Positions 1-12,006 of a stretch of 64,000 nt of DNA are shown in pieces. The DNA lies in NCBI GenBank assembly GCA_015178975.1, contig WHVD01000007.1:558001-622000 (forward strand), in the 5' to 3' direction. This DNA comes from Hysterangium stoloniferum. Lineage: Eukaryota; Basidiomycota; Agaricomycetes; Hysterangiales; Hysterangiaceae. How positions within the stretch are numbered: the stretch's first letter is position 1; each line of letters begins with the position of its first letter. The position numbers and the translations under genes were made by a program. The notes under the pieces are model-generated. The model was not told the DNA's origin and did not search any database. It saw only the letters and a program-made list of their open reading frames with translations.

Positions 1-1665
1 TACTGCACAATTTATCGTCAACTGAGCGGCGCATTATGTTACAATGTGGAAGGAAATGAGCGAGAAATGGAGATAATATTGAGTATGTGGACTGTGCGCC
101 CTTTCCAGACTGGTAGGATAGTTTCATGGGTGGATGTGAGACGATGCTGGAAGGTAAAATATTGTACACATACTGTAGAAGGGGTCAACGCAACGAAGAC
201 ACTATGCAGCTGGTCTATATGATCCGTGCGAAGCGTGCTGTCCTCGAAGAAGGTTTTAGGGCCCAGATATTACGCCACAGTGAATGTGACTTCCCCTCAT
301 CGATATGAAGAGTGAATGTGACCTGCCCTCATCGATATTAAGTGTCAATGACGCTATATGGATATTTTTGCCGACCATATAGCCTTTAATAAATCACCAG
401 GTATATTTCGAAGCCACGCCTCTTGGTACATGTAACGCACGAAACGCTGTATAAGGTACACATCAAAGCGTCCTCCCTGGCAATTTTGTCTGTTATTATT
501 TTCGTGAAGATGGTGCTAATATGTGATCGTGCGACGCACGGTTGTAACCGGAATTCAAAGCAATCTCCGATTGCGGTGAGCTCTCTTGTACAGACAGCTG
601 ACGCACATGGCAGATATTTTCCACGATATTGCTAAGGCCGGCAACGAGTAGGGTTTGGTGATCGGATAAGAAACATCGTGCAATCTGTGTGATAAATTTT
701 GATGCAACCTCATCCAAGTTGGCGCGTAGCTGTGCTTTGATCAAAGCGATGACATATTTGCAGTCGATGTCCGATCACTATCTGCCCATTGAGCGCGGGG
801 ACACCAAATGAAAGCCAAAGCCAAATATGTCATAAGCTGACCTTGGGTCGTCCACTGCATATCACTCTAATTCCAGAATCCCCCTAATACCACCAAGGCC
901 TGGTGTCGAAATCGAGGCGGGCAAGTGGGTCTAGAAGACATGAGTATTGTGAGTGTATTCACTCATTGACACTGTGTTATCCCTGCCTCATTAGATCAAC
1001 GCTCTCTTGAATGATTATTCCCAGTCGTGGCTGCGTGACAGACCTTAGTAGAAACTTGTCAACGCCGTTCTGGCCTTCCCGTAGTCCATACGTCATTCGT
1101 TCGTATATCATCAACTTTGTCATTAGCGAAGCTCTCTTTGCGCGGTAAAGCACTTTCATCGCACCCCTTTCCAAACCGACTCCACAGGAATACCTAGGGC
1201 TAATTTCCACACTGGACGATGAGCTATCCGGCCAGGAGACGATTCCCCAGGCCATGTCATACGTGCGAGATGGACTGAGTATGCATGTGGCGTTGGCGGT
1301 TCTCCCCCGTCTCTTGATATTATTCGGTGGTTCGTGGTAATTTCTCTTTCCTTGGCACTGAAAACATCCTGTCTGTGAACAGTCTACATCAAAAGGACAT
1401 TTCGTTTTACGCACCCATTCCTCCGCACACACTTCGACGTCTTGTTTGGAAAGTGGTATGTGCTGGTCGTCATTGGCTACTCGGTAACATAAACAGTGCC
1501 GATGTTCGAGACACCTAGATCACTCCCGAATCTTCATCCTGGATCTTTCCCTCATTCCCCTCTCATTTATTTATCTGCTGCCGTTCCATGCTCAATACGG
1601 CTGGGGAAACCGAGGGTTGTAGCCACTCAACCTCTTGTAGAAGGGATAGGATATCCTGTCTCCTC
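1..1665 (-). pseudogene. Family A copy 1, decayed, 3' end cut by the window
   Basis: Minus-strand member of family A (see 50713-52653). Last-exon sequence lies at 1-90, exon 4 at about 175-380, exon 3 at about 500-860, exon 2 is open at 977-1376, and exon 1 runs from about 1430 to 1665. The start region is missing: the sequence upstream of the LLQEVEWLQP-like segment passes straight into promoter-type sequence, and exon 1 has an in-frame TGA. Exon 2 keeps the family motif VEISP and the LGI(I/V)IQE segment. No function is recognised. Confidence 0.6.
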
Positions 1666-1970
1666 GAAGCTATATTGTGGCCGTGCTCCTACCCGTTCCA
1701 TCCATTCCTTTTAACCAACTTGATGGCCCACTAATCCTTCGTCTATAATACAGGCAGGACACTCTCACGTTCCATTACCATTTTTACACTTATTCCTTAG
1801 ACTTCATGAGATAATCTACCGCAGAAAAGACACATGGCAGCTGAGAATAAATTTAGAGGCGGTCACCGCATAATGGGCTAAATTCCGAGTTCTTGAGCGG
1901 TAGATTTCATGGGAATCGAGTTTTCCGTCAGAAGTGACATCTCCATGTATAGAATATGTAAGTGTAGTGG
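1666..1970. promoter_or_regulatory. Degenerate family A upstream region
   Basis: No coding sequence seen. The segment matches the upstream regions of other A copies (CACCGCATAATG, CTTGAGCG, GTAGATTTC blocks) and ends inside the CACTACACTT junction, after which B-tail sequence begins. It is called regulatory only because it is conserved upstream of A starts. Confidence 0.35.
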
Positions 1971-2420
1971 AAGCTATCTATGGCACTCGTTTAACCTTTT
2001 GTGCAATATTCGTGATTGTCGTTTTCCTTTTAAGCTGGATCCTGTGGGAATGAGGCGCTCAGGCGTTGGGATAAGGGTTCGAATAGAGAGAGCGAGATCA
2101 ATGTCGGCATGCAGTAGTAAATGTTTGTTACGGGTGTCTTTGCTACTCTTCAATGACTTGCTTCATCTATCCAAACTACCTGACATGCCGCTTGAGACCT
2201 CTCAGTGGTAGTATATTTGAAGTGATTCTTGTTGATAAATAGGACGTGATTCTAGCCACTGCTAGCGCCCACCAGTTTGGAAAATGTGTCTCGCATCAAC
2301 GAGAAGCTGCCAAGCACACAGGGGGTACAAAGTCACCAAATGCGGTCTTAATTGGCTCAAAATATGTAGAATTACAGAAATTAGATATATTGTCAAAAGG
2401 CGAGTTAAGTAAAGAGTCAC
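1971..2420 (+). pseudogene. Family B tail, 5'-truncated
   Basis: Homologous to the 3' third of family B (compare 40311-41435). It holds the SDPMGARRS-type segment (here as LDPVGMRRS), the poly-leucine stretch before the LP..P..TSQ segment, and the INEKL..TQ-like end. The 5' two thirds are absent. Its 3' end converges on, and overlaps antisense with, the last exon of the A copy at 2417-4365. Confidence 0.5.
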
Positions 2421-4365
2421 AGTACTATCCCTCCTCCTCCTGGTTCGGATTGTGTATTGGTGTTATCCAAGAAGAATTGTACGTCGGCACGCCAATCATG
2501 GTCCTCCAACACTGATCTGGAGTTTGAATTAGATGTTACGCACACACCGGTGAAAGGTGTGGCGATGACACAAAGGAAGGAATGGGCCGCGACAGTGACT
2601 CGTTTAAGGCAGTCATCGAGGAATTGATCGTTGATTGAGCCCCGTATTGTGTCACAATGTGGAAGAAGACGAGACATAATGGGGATTATATTGAGGCTGC
2701 GCACTATGGTACACGCGGATTCGATGTCGGAAGATGCAGCTATCAGCTTCAGAGTAACCTCGATTATTTGCCGGCCTGACAAAAGGAGCCCAGGGTTTTC
2801 ACTCGTGTGTGTCAGAATCAGACTGGTTTCATGGGCGGATATGAGATGATGCTGGAAGGTAAAGCATCGTCAACATACCTTAGGAGGGGTTTAATGTGGG
2901 AAGAAACCACATTCAGCTGATACATATGATCCGTGAGAAGCGTGCTGTCGTTGAAGAAGACTTCTAGGGAACGTCTTTCCATCGATATAAAGTGTCAAAG
3001 ACGCTATATGAAGGTTTGTATCGTCCAATATGATCTTTAATGCATCTCCAGCAATATTTAGAAACCAGGAATCTTGGTGCATGCAACACACTAGAAGCGG
3101 TATAGGAGTGGCATACAAGGAAAGTCGGTGTGAGTAATTGTGTCTGTTGTGGTTTTGGTGGGCAGGATGAAATGATGTGATGTAGCGACGCACGGTTGTA
3201 ACCAGAATTCAATGCAACCTCTGATTGCAGTCAGCTCCTCTACAGATAGTTGACGCAATTCGTAGATGTTTTGCACGATATACACAAGTTCGTCAGCGAG
3301 GAGGGGATATTGATGGCATGACAAGTATCGTGCGATGTGTAGAATGAATGTCGACGCAACCTCATCCACGTTGGTGTGTAACGGTGATTTTATGACAGCA
3401 TTGTAAAGCGATGACGTAATTACAGTTGGTGACCGATCTATACCGTACCATCGAGCACCCGGACACCAGTAGAAGGCCAAACCCAAGGATGCCATAATAT
3501 TGGCAGTGTGTCCTCCGTTCATCCGCTGTATAACACTAGAAAAACGGGAGCTGGTGTAAGACCTCCGACGCCTGTTTTCGAATTCGACGCGGGTAAGTGT
3601 CTACAAAGACGTGAGTATTTCGACTGTATTCAATGATTGTGGCTGAAATATCCCCACCTCATTGCGTCAATGGTCTCCTGAATTACTATTCCGAGTTTAG
3701 GCAGAGTGACACGCTTGCGTATAAACTTATTGAAGGCCCTGTCCTCTCCATCTGCCATTGGCCTGAATATCATCAACTTGCCATCAGTGAAGCTTTCCTT
3801 GTGTTGAAAAGCACACTCATCCCAACCCTTTCCAAAATAAGTCCACAGTAATACCCGGGGATAATTTCAACATTTAGAGATGTCAATGAGCCCCCATACA
3901 TTGAGTCCACTTCCCCGTCCACGTCATGATTATAATCTGGATTGAGGCTGGATGCAGCCTTGGTGGATCTACATCGCCTTTTAATAATAGTCGGTGGATC
4001 ATCACAATGTGTCTCTCCTAGGCACTGAAAGCGTCCATTTTATTAACAGTGTACATGAAAGGCTGTCTAATTTTGCGTACCCATTGCTCAACCCAAACTT
4101 CCACTTCTTCTGCAGACAATGGTATATGCTGGTCGTCTTCGGGAACTCGAAAACACAAACGATGCCGATGTTCGATACAGCTCCATCGTTCTCGAAGCTT
4201 CACACGGAATAGTTCCCTCATTCCCGCGTCAATGATCTCCTCCCGTTCTTCTGGTCGCAATGCAGCTGGCGAAACCAAGGGTTGTAGCCACTCAACCTCT
4301 TGTAGGAAGGTTGCAGCCGGTATGATATCGTCTCTGCTCAGAGTCGTCTCGTTTGAAGTTGACAT
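2417..4365 (-). pseudogene. Family A copy 2, near full length with frameshift
   Basis: Full exon order on the minus strand. Start ATG at 4365; exon 1 has the family opening MSTSNET and ends at a GTACGC donor; intron 1 ends GCTTTCAG. Exon 2 loses one base at the MAKLMIY block (about 3780), a frameshift. Exons 3 and 4 cover about 2891-3600 and the last exon 2417-2780, including the conserved CVIATPFTGVCV stretch. About 97% alike to the copy at 10123-12006 over the head and upstream region, in inverted orientation. Unknown function, no signal peptide or membrane segment seen. Confidence 0.65.
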
Positions 4366-4979
4366 TAGTGTGTAACAGGTTGTTGTGACACCAGAAGGGG
4401 ATGCTGCGCTTTTAAGGTGCGGTTATCAGGTGAATTAATGTTCAGTTATAGCATTGTGGCGGTGATGTATATAGGATACCCAGCGTTTCATCCCTTCCTT
4501 TTACACAACTTGAAGCCCTCGACCTCCAGGATACTCTTAAGTTCAATCACTATGCGATACACTAATTCCTTACTCTTCAACAGATCGTCTAGGTCAGAGA
4601 TCACATGGCGGATACGAATAGTCTGATGAGCCTTCACCGCATAATATGCCAACTTCCGACTTCTTGAGCGCTAGAATTCTGGGCAAATCAGCTTTTACGT
4701 TAGTTTAGAAGTGACATCTCGATTGATTGAATATGTAAATGCAGTGGATGCTATCCACGACAGTGCTTCTCAGGTACAGCCTCTGGCGCTTTCCACTCGG
4801 GCTATGTCTAACAGACATATGGGCTTCGTGTTCAATTCTTTCAGAATTCCAATTCCGATAATTCTGTACTTAGGCTAATTGGCCTCGACCGTGACTATAC
4901 CTGTTTGTGGGGAGTCTGTCAGGTTTTTATTAACAAATTGTGCATGTATTATATATTCCGTCATCACTAATTACACGCT
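4366..4979. promoter_or_regulatory. Shared upstream region of divergent A and B
   Basis: No credible gene. The region is conserved (inverted) at 9619-10122 and, more distantly, upstream of every complete A start. It carries a TATATA run in the block CCTATATAC (here inverted) about 100 bases before the A start, and ends against the B leader module. A bidirectional promoter is inferred, not shown. Confidence 0.4.
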
Positions 4980-5284
4980 ACTATTATCACACGGACCTGC
5001 GGAGTGAAGTAATTTGCTTCAGCTAACAAGGGAAAAGCCCGTCGCAAAACATAAGGCGCCCAGGGGCGAAGTGTGGAAAAAAAGTCTGCGGCATGAGATA
5101 TGATGTCACAAAACCAGCACCCAGAGCGACAGTGGCAGAAAACCTTCACGCTATGAACCTTATGCCTCCCGTAATGATAACTTGAGAATGGTCAATTGAA
5201 TCCGACCTGATGACGCCTAAACCCTTTAGAGAGATAATGCCGAGAACTCTTAATCGCCAAGATTCGTGCAATGGTCTGTGAGAG
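4980..5284 (+). other. Leader module Y upstream of family B
   Basis: A conserved block found upstream of B starts here and near 27045, 28262 and 49735 (inverted). It includes the CGAAGTGTGGAAA, ACTTCACGCTATGAACCTTATG and CCTTAGAGA..ATAATG blocks. Short open frames exist on both strands but none is consistently open across copies. It could be a 5' exon or UTR of B. Confidence 0.35.
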
Positions 5285-6830
5285 ATGGCAAAAGGAGTTC
5301 GGAAGCCGAGGAACGTATTCTCCTGGAAAATGGCGACAACATGTCTCACACTGGTCCTTGTTTGCCGTACTCGGAACACGAATGCCGGCAGGTGCTCAAA
5401 AATTTTCCGTTTAAAGAAAGTGTTTAAAGAAAATCAATGAGTTGGTCAAATTGAAAACTTCACGAGTAAAATGGTTTTAAGCGCTGTGAGGAAGTCCGGC
5501 TATCTGGGATGTTCCAGTCCCGGCCCATTCTGGACCTCACTGCTTGAACCGTCCGGATCGAATACCAATTTACAGATGCTTCGTCTTCTTCAAAATATCC
5601 CGTGTCCGTGGTGCTTCTTTCGCTTCATTTCCATCCCTCACGAAATTTCGGACAACCAATCAACTACATTTGTGATCAAAGATATTGAAGCCGCGCTCAT
5701 AGGATATTGGACATATAACGGTGTGTCATCCGGCAGGCTTTGTTATATCTGATGAAGAACCGTTTTCGACCTGTGCTCATGGCAGCTAGATTTATCGCAC
5801 TTCTCCTGTATCCCGGGCATCAGTTATACATTACACCAGTCTCAAAGTGACTCGCGGTGCTCGTTTGACCTTCTCTGCAATATTTACGACTATCGTTTGT
5901 TCCAAGTCGGATCCCATGGGAACGAGGCGCTCCCACGTCGGGTCCAGGTTTCCAATGGAGAGAAATACTTTATGGAATCCGCCTAACACGGTGCCTGTAT
6001 GGTCTAAAGACCCGAGTTTTGTGCCTCGTGATAGCCGATCCGGAGATTGAATATGGCCTTTGAAGTTAGATGAGTCTGACCGAGATACACGTGGCCATGG
6101 ATTAGTGAGTTATTGTTGCAGGTGTTCTTATTAAAAATAGTATGAGTTGACTCTATTGCAATACACAATATACAAGGGTTTAATAGGCTTGTAATAAAAG
6201 TACTTGTGTCTCAATATCTTGTGTCAGTTAGTGTAGCACCTCCTGACAATATAGGTTGGATGCTCTGGGAGGTGTATATTGGTTCTGACACACATTAACC
6301 TTCAAATGCATGGTCCACAATTAGCATCTTCATATGAAAAGTTGCAATAATTGGTGGACTCCCCCTATAAAAAGGTGTGTTTCATCATCAAATTTAACAG
6401 TTCTTTGGTTCCCTTCAATGGCCTTATTCTATGTGGACTCATTGTCTTTCATAAATCCTGGGCGATTCTACCCACGGCTAAGCCTCGCGAATATTATTTT
6501 ACATGTGTTTGGAATGAACGAGAAGCTACGAAAAACCTGACGATGCTAAAAGGTGAATGTATGCGCCATCAATTACCCACACTATGTAGCGTTATACAAC
6601 TTGTAAATCCGGTTACAAAAAGATTCGAGTAGGGAGTAAGGGCACTGTCTATCCTCCTGGTTTTGATAAGATGTATTGCCATTATCCAAGAAATAATTAT
6701 ATGTCGTGCCTGTATCATGGATCAAGGCCTTCGACACGCCAGCCATTATTCTTCAACACTGATGTGGCGTGCGGATTAGACGTTACCGACACACCCGTCA
6801 AAGGTGTCATAAAATGCCGGTAAGGCACGT
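5285..6830 (+). pseudogene. Family B copy, full length but broken by an LTR
   Basis: Begins ATGGCAAAAGG at 5285, the start shared by most B copies (MAKG.R.PRNVF). Next come the CSK.FRL segment, the conserved SGSNTNLQ block, an intron-like block with a GTGAAC-type donor and a TTCAA(A/G) acceptor, the DPMGTRRS block near 5910, and the tail with the NEKLRKT-like end near 6520. A 271-bp solo LTR (6129-6399) interrupts the tail. Frames change several times, so I treat it as decayed. No family or fold is recognised. Confidence 0.5.
6129..6399. mobile_element. Solo LTR, 271 bp, TSD GTTCT
   Basis: Flanked by identical 5-bp copies of GTTCT at 6124-6128 and 6400-6404. Removing one copy plus the insert restores the B-tail sequence seen in paralogues (GGTGTTCTTTGG..CTTCAATG). 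Ends are TATTAAA and TTTAACA: a perfect 7-bp inverted repeat if the second base was originally G. A TATA-like CTATAAAAAG lies near 6365. No internal coding sequence. Confidence 0.75.
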
Positions 6831-7089
6831 CAAGTGAGATACCCAGCTGTCAACTTCTGAACTTGCATATAACAATGAATGCAATGATGGACTAATCCAC
6901 ACACACCAGCAAGCTTCAAAGCATTAAAATATATACACTTTACACAATATATTAACACACTAGGGTGATAGACAAATGAAAATACAATGATAACACGTGG
7001 CAAGATATTACATATTCAGTTCGCATCATGAACCTTCAATGTCCAGGGAGGGAAACGAGAAGCATAATCATGACAAGGTACGATCATAC
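6831..7089. repeat. Module X (inter-unit repeat)
   Basis: AT-rich block also present at about 33150, 39831, 44085 and 62476. Landmarks are AGATACCCAGCTGTCAA, GCATTAAAATATAT and CATGAACCTT..GTCCAGG. No consistent reading frame; it lies between B and neighbouring A or B pieces. Confidence 0.5.
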
Positions 7090-7990
7090 CAAGGTGCCCG
7101 CGTCGAATTCGACAGGTGTGCGTGGTCTTAAAGGGTTCCATTCAAATTGTATATGGCGGAGGAACGAAGGTCACACTGCAATGCGTATGGCACATTTGGC
7201 TTCGGCCTTCTACCGGTGTCCCGGCGCTCGATGGGGAGACTGAGATCGGCCATCAACTGGAATTATGTCATCGCTTTACAATGGTCTCATCAAATCACCG
7301 TTACACACCAACCTGGATGAGGTTGCGTCGACATTTATTCTACAAATCGTCGGATATTTATCATCCCCCATGCAATTCTCCCTTGTACCTCGACCACTTT
7401 GGGTACCTTGTGGTAAATATCTGCTAGGTCTGTCAACTGTCTGTAGAGGGGGAGCTCAGAGGTTGCATTGAATTATGGGTACAACCGTGCGTAACGACAT
7501 CACATTATTTCATCCTGCCCACCAAAACCACAACAGACCACATTACTCACACCAACTTTGCTAGTACGTTGCATGCACCAAGATGCGTGATTTCGAGATA
7601 TTTCTGGTGATGTATTAAATGCTATAGTGGACGACATAAACATCCATATAGCGTCATTGACACGTCATCTCGACGAGGACACGTCACTTTCACTGTGGCA
7701 TGATATCTGGGACCTAGACACCTTAGCTGACAGCACGCTTGGCACGGATCATCTAAACCAGATTAATATGGTTTCTTGTCAGGCGAGAGACTAATTGATG
7801 TCACTCTGGACCTGATGGCTGGATCTTCAAATCCGCGTGTACCACAGTGCGCAACGTCGATATAGTCGCCATGCTCGCTCGTCTTCTTCCACAATGTGCC
7901 GTTCAATCAACGATCAAATTTTCAGTAGCTGCCTAAATTTGGTAAATGAAATTGTACATTCCTTCCTTTCCGTGATCGCCTCTATATCTG
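7090..7990 (+). pseudogene. Family A copy 3, 5'- and 3'-truncated
   Basis: Starts at the exon 3 boundary (CCCGCGTCGAATTCG), without exons 1 and 2, and carries exon 3 with the CPGARW motif, exon 4 and part of the last exon. It breaks off near 7990 within the last exon, where B-leader sequence follows. The intron before the last exon is largely deleted. Several frameshifts. Confidence 0.6.
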
Positions 7991-8122
7991 TGTCAATTAG
8001 AGTGGCTGGTGGCCCAACTTGGAGTATAGTTACTTGAACCCCACGTGAGGAGGCCTACTAACCTTAGATACATAATGATGTCATCTATGAATCCCCAGGA
8101 ATCGTGTAATTGTCGGTGCGAG

Positions 8123-8910
8123 ATGGCAAAAGGTACTCGGACGCGGACGAACGCACTCACCCGGATAATGGCGACAGGATGTCTCACTCTGTTGCTTGTG
8201 TGTGGAAATAGGAGCATAACGCCATCCAGGTGCTCAAAGAGGTTCCGTTTTAATAGAAGAAATGACTTATACCAATTGAAGACTCATTACTACAATGGTT
8301 CAAGCGCTGGGAGGAAGAACGGCTCTCTGGGATGCTTCAGGCTGTTCCAGACGCTACACAATATCCTGGGGTACATTCTAGAATACGAAGACTTCCTTCC
8401 TTGAGCCACCCGGATCAAATACCAAGTTACTGATGCTTCGTCTTCTTCAAGACATCCCGTTTCTTTGCTGCTTCTTCCTTTTCAGTTTCCTCCCTCAAGC
8501 CGCGGTCACAAAGTCTCACTCTGTTGCTTGTGTGTGGAAATAGGACAATCACGCCATCCAGGTTCTCAAAGAGATTCCGTTTAAATATAAGAAACGACTT
8601 ATACCAATTGAAGACTCATCACTACAATGGTTTAAGCGCTGGGAGGAAGAGCGGCTCTCTGGCATGCTCCAGGCTATTCCAGACGCTACACAATGTCCTG
8701 AGGCACATTCTAGATTACGGGGACCTCCTTCTGTGAGCCACCCGGATCAAATACCAACTTACTGATGCTTCGTCTTCTTCAAGACATCCCGTGTCTTTGC
8801 TGCTTCTTCCTATTCAGTGTCCTCAAGCCGCGGTCACAAATTCTCGGTCATATACAGGCGTGTCGCCCGGTCAGCTGTGTCATCTTTAATTTAGACCCAT
8901 TTGCTTTAAG
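8123..8910 (+). pseudogene. Family B copy with internal tandem duplication
   Basis: Start ATGGCAAAAGG at 8123, preceded by the conserved CCTTAGATACATAATGA block. The body is duplicated in tandem (8181-8512 and 8513-8840). In the second repeat a clear frame reads VLKEVPFKYKKRL then WFKRWEEERLSGML, followed by a plausible intron (donor GTGAGC, branch CTGATGC, acceptor TTCAAG). This is the best view of the B reading frame. The 3' end is lost at the inverted-repeat element starting 8911. Confidence 0.5.
8181..8840 (+). repeat. Tandem duplication, ~332 bp x 2, inside family B
   Basis: The stretch from GTCTCACTCTGTTGC to CGCGGTCACAAA occurs twice head to tail with few differences. The junction is at 8512/8513. 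Both copies include the RWEEER-like segment and the putative intron. Confidence 0.85.
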
Positions 8911-9618
8911 TGGATGACTCTCCGTAGCCCTAGAATCCTAAATTCTCAGTTCTAAGTGATACTGCCGGTATGCCGATGGTTAAGCGATGACAGGGAAGCT
9001 GTCACGTTACCTTTCGAAGGTGGATGATTCGTCCTAAACAAAAAATTATGAACGAGGGGTTCATAATTTTTGTGAGTACTTAATTCTCAGTGTGTCATAT
9101 ATTAATCTACATATCCTTTTCAGTCATTTGCTTCCCCCCTGCCACCTGGCCCTCTGTATCCGGTTTGCAGCTGCGACTCCTGCTTTGTTCATTGCTCTAC
9201 CCTTTTTGTCTGGAAAATCCTTTAAGGTTTACTGGTAAGCAAATACATTATTTAAAGTTCAGTAAAATGTGTCAAACAATTTACACAAATAGATACAAAG
9301 GTTACAAACATATAGGGGGCTGTAGATTGAAATATGAGTGAGGCTTTCAACTTGCTGTTCATTTCGAATATCTTACAGCACCCTTTGAACCATGTCCTGC
9401 ACGTGAACACTGAGGTAAATATGGCGCTGTGACATGAGGGGTAGCATTAGAAGGTCACAACAATGGGATGGCTATGACGGTCCGGTCATATATATCTAAT
9501 CCCCATTTTATGGAAATTGGCTCTACGGTTTTAACAGCAAGTTCTACACCATGTCACCTGTCACAGCTGTCAGTTTGAATTAGAAACCTAGAGTTTTAGT
9601 GTTACGGAGAGTCAGCCA
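8911..9618. mobile_element. Non-autonomous DNA element with ~16-bp terminal inverted repeats
   Basis: TGGATGACTCTCCGTA at 8911 and its inverted match TACGGAGAGTCAGCCA ending at 9618 differ at one base. The 708-bp interior has no homology to the A/B array and no convincing protein. No target duplication: the left flank is B and the right flank is A-upstream sequence, so the site was rearranged. Superfamily not assigned. Confidence 0.55.
9041..9071. other. Perfect 13-bp hairpin in the TIR element
   Basis: AAAAATTATGAAC and its exact inverse GTTCATAATTTTT flank a 5-base loop GAGGG. It sits inside the inverted-repeat element and ends in a T run. Confidence 0.8.
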
Positions 9619-10122
9619 ATACAGAATTATCGGAATTGGAATTCTGAAAGAATTGAACACGAAGCCCATATGTCTGTTAGACATAGCCCGAGTGGAAAGT
9701 GCCAGAGGCTGTACCTGAGAAGCACTGTCGTGGATAGCATCCACTGCATTTACATATTCAATCAATCGAGATGACACTTCTCAACTAACGTAAAAGCTGA
9801 ATTTCCCAAAATTCTAGCGCTCAAGAAGTGGGAAGTTGGCACATTATGCGGTGAAGGCTCATCAGACTATTCGTATCCGCCATGTGCTCTCTACCCTAGA
9901 CGATCTGTTGAAGAGTAAGGAATTAGTGTATAGCATAGTGATTGAACTTAAGAGTATCCTGGAGGTCGAGGGCTTCAAGTTGTGTAAAAGGAAGGGATGA
10001 AACGCTGGGTATCCTATATACATCACCGCCACAATGCTATAACTGAACATTAATTCACCTGATAACCGCACCTTAAAAGCGCAGCATCCCCTTCTGGTGT
10101 CACAACAACCTGTTACACACTA
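9619..10122. promoter_or_regulatory. Family A upstream region
   Basis: Inverted counterpart of 4366-4876. No gene. It carries CTATATAC about 105 bases and TTAAAA about 48 bases before the ATG at 10123, the best TATA-like candidates for the intact A copy that follows. Confidence 0.45.
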
Positions 10123-12006
10123 ATGTCAACTTCAAACGAGACGACTCTGAGCAGAGACGATATCATACCGGCTGCAACCCTCCTACAAGAGGTTGAGTGG
10201 CTACAACCCTTGGTTTCGCCAGCTGCATTGCGACCAGAAGAACGGGAGGGGATCATTGACGCGGGAATGAGGGAACGATTCCGTGTGAAGCTGCGAGAAC
10301 GATGGAGCTGTATCGAACATAGGCATTGCTTGTGTTATCGAGTTCCTGAAGACGACCAGCATATACCATTGTCTGCAGAAGAAGTGGAAGTTTGGGTGGG
10401 AGCAATGGGTGCGCAAAATGAAATAGCCGTGGATGTACATTGTTCATAAACTGGAGGCTTTCAGTGCCTAGGAGAGACAATTTGTCATTATCCACCAACT
10501 ATTGTTACAAGGCGATGTAGATCCACCGAGGCCGCATCCAGCCTCAATCCATATTATAGTCATGACGTCGACTGGGAAATGGACTCACTGTTTGGGGCCT
10601 CATCGACATCTCCAAATGTTGGAATTAGCCCCGGGTATTACTGTGGAGTTTTTTTGGAAAGGGTTGGGATGAGTGTGCTTTTCAACGCAAGGAAAGCTTC
10701 ACTGATGGCAAAGTTGATGATATATAAGCGAATGGCATATGAAGACGACAGGGCCTTTAATAGGTTCATGCGTAAGCATCTCACTCTGCCAAGATTCGGA
10801 ATAGTGATTCAGGAGACCATGGACGCAATGAGGTGGGGATACTTCAGCCCCAATCGTGAAAATACTCAGGTCTTTCTAGACCCACTTACCCGCGTCGAAT
10901 TCGAGAACAGGCGCGGGTGGTCTTAGGAACGTTATGGGATTCAAGTGTTTTACGGCGGTGGAGCAGAGGACACACTGCCAATCTCATGGCATCGTTGGGT
11001 TCGGCATTCCACTGGTGTCCCGGCGCTCGATGGGACGATAGAGATCGGCCATCCACTGGAATTACGTCATCGCTTTACAATGCTGTCATAAAATCACCAT
11101 TACACACCAACGTGGATGAGGTTGCGTCAACATTCATTTTACACATCGCACGATATTTGTCATGCCATCAATATCCCTTCCTCTTCGAAGAACTTGTGGA
11201 TATCGTGCAAAACATCTGTCAATTGTCTGTAGAGGAGCTCACTGCAATGAGAGGTTGCATTGAATTCCGGTTACAACCGTGCGTCGCAACATCACATCAT
11301 TTCGTTCTCCCCATCAAAACCACAACAGACAAAATTACTCACATCGATTTTCCTTGTATGCCACTCCTATACCGCTTCTAGTGTGCTGCATCCACCAAGG
11401 TCCCTGGTTTCGAAATATTGCTGGAGATGTATTAAAGGTCATATTTGAGGATACAAACCTCCATATAGCGTCCTTGACACTTTATATCGATCACAAGACG
11501 TTACATCCACTGTCGCGTGATACCAGGGCCCTAGGAGCCTTCTTCAAAAACAGCACGCTTCGCACAGATCATATCCATGAGCTGAATGTGGTTTCCTCGC
11601 TCATTGAACCCCTCATAAGGTATATTGACAGTGCTTTAACTTCCTGCATCATCTCATATCCGACCAGTCTGATTCTGACACACACGAGTGAACGTCATCT
11701 CCTTTGTCGGCCCCAGAAATAATCCAGGTTATTCTGAAGCTGATAGCTGCATCTTCAGACATCGAATCCGCGTGTACCACAGTGCGCAGCCTGAATATAA
11801 TCTCCATTCTCTCTCGTCTTCTCCAACATTGTGACACGATGCGGGGCTCAATCAATGATCAATTCGTCGGCGACTGCCTTGAACGAGTCACTGTCGCGGC
11901 CCATTCCTTCCTTTGTGTCATCGCCACACCTTTCACTGGTGTGTGCGTAAACTCCATATCAGTGTTGAAGTACCATTATTGGTGTGACGACGTACTTCTA
12001 GGATAA
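10123..12006 (+). CDS. Family A copy 4, probably intact five-exon gene, function unknown (545 aa)
   Basis: Model: exon 1 10123-10395, exon 2 10465-10832, exon 3 10880-11355, exon 4 11400-11630, exon 5 11717-12006, totalling 1638 nt in frame. Introns 2-4 are at the same positions as in 50713-52653, and exon 4 is 231 nt in both. The usual exon 1 donor (GTGCGC at 10409) is out of frame because of one extra G nearby; an upstream GTGGGA donor at 10396 restores the frame, so exon 1 is the weak point. Motifs: MSTSNET start, CIEHRHCLCYR Cys/His cluster near residues 64-74, CPGARW in exon 3, a deletion of HVR before QLSVEELTA, and CVIATPFTGVCV near the end. The C-terminus differs from other copies. 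No signal peptide or known domain recognised. Confidence 0.6.

Noticed and set aside
4049-4375. 108-codon plus-strand frame and its equivalents opposite A exon 1
   Set aside because: Antisense to A exon 1; A shows a conserved start and splice sites, the antisense frame does not.
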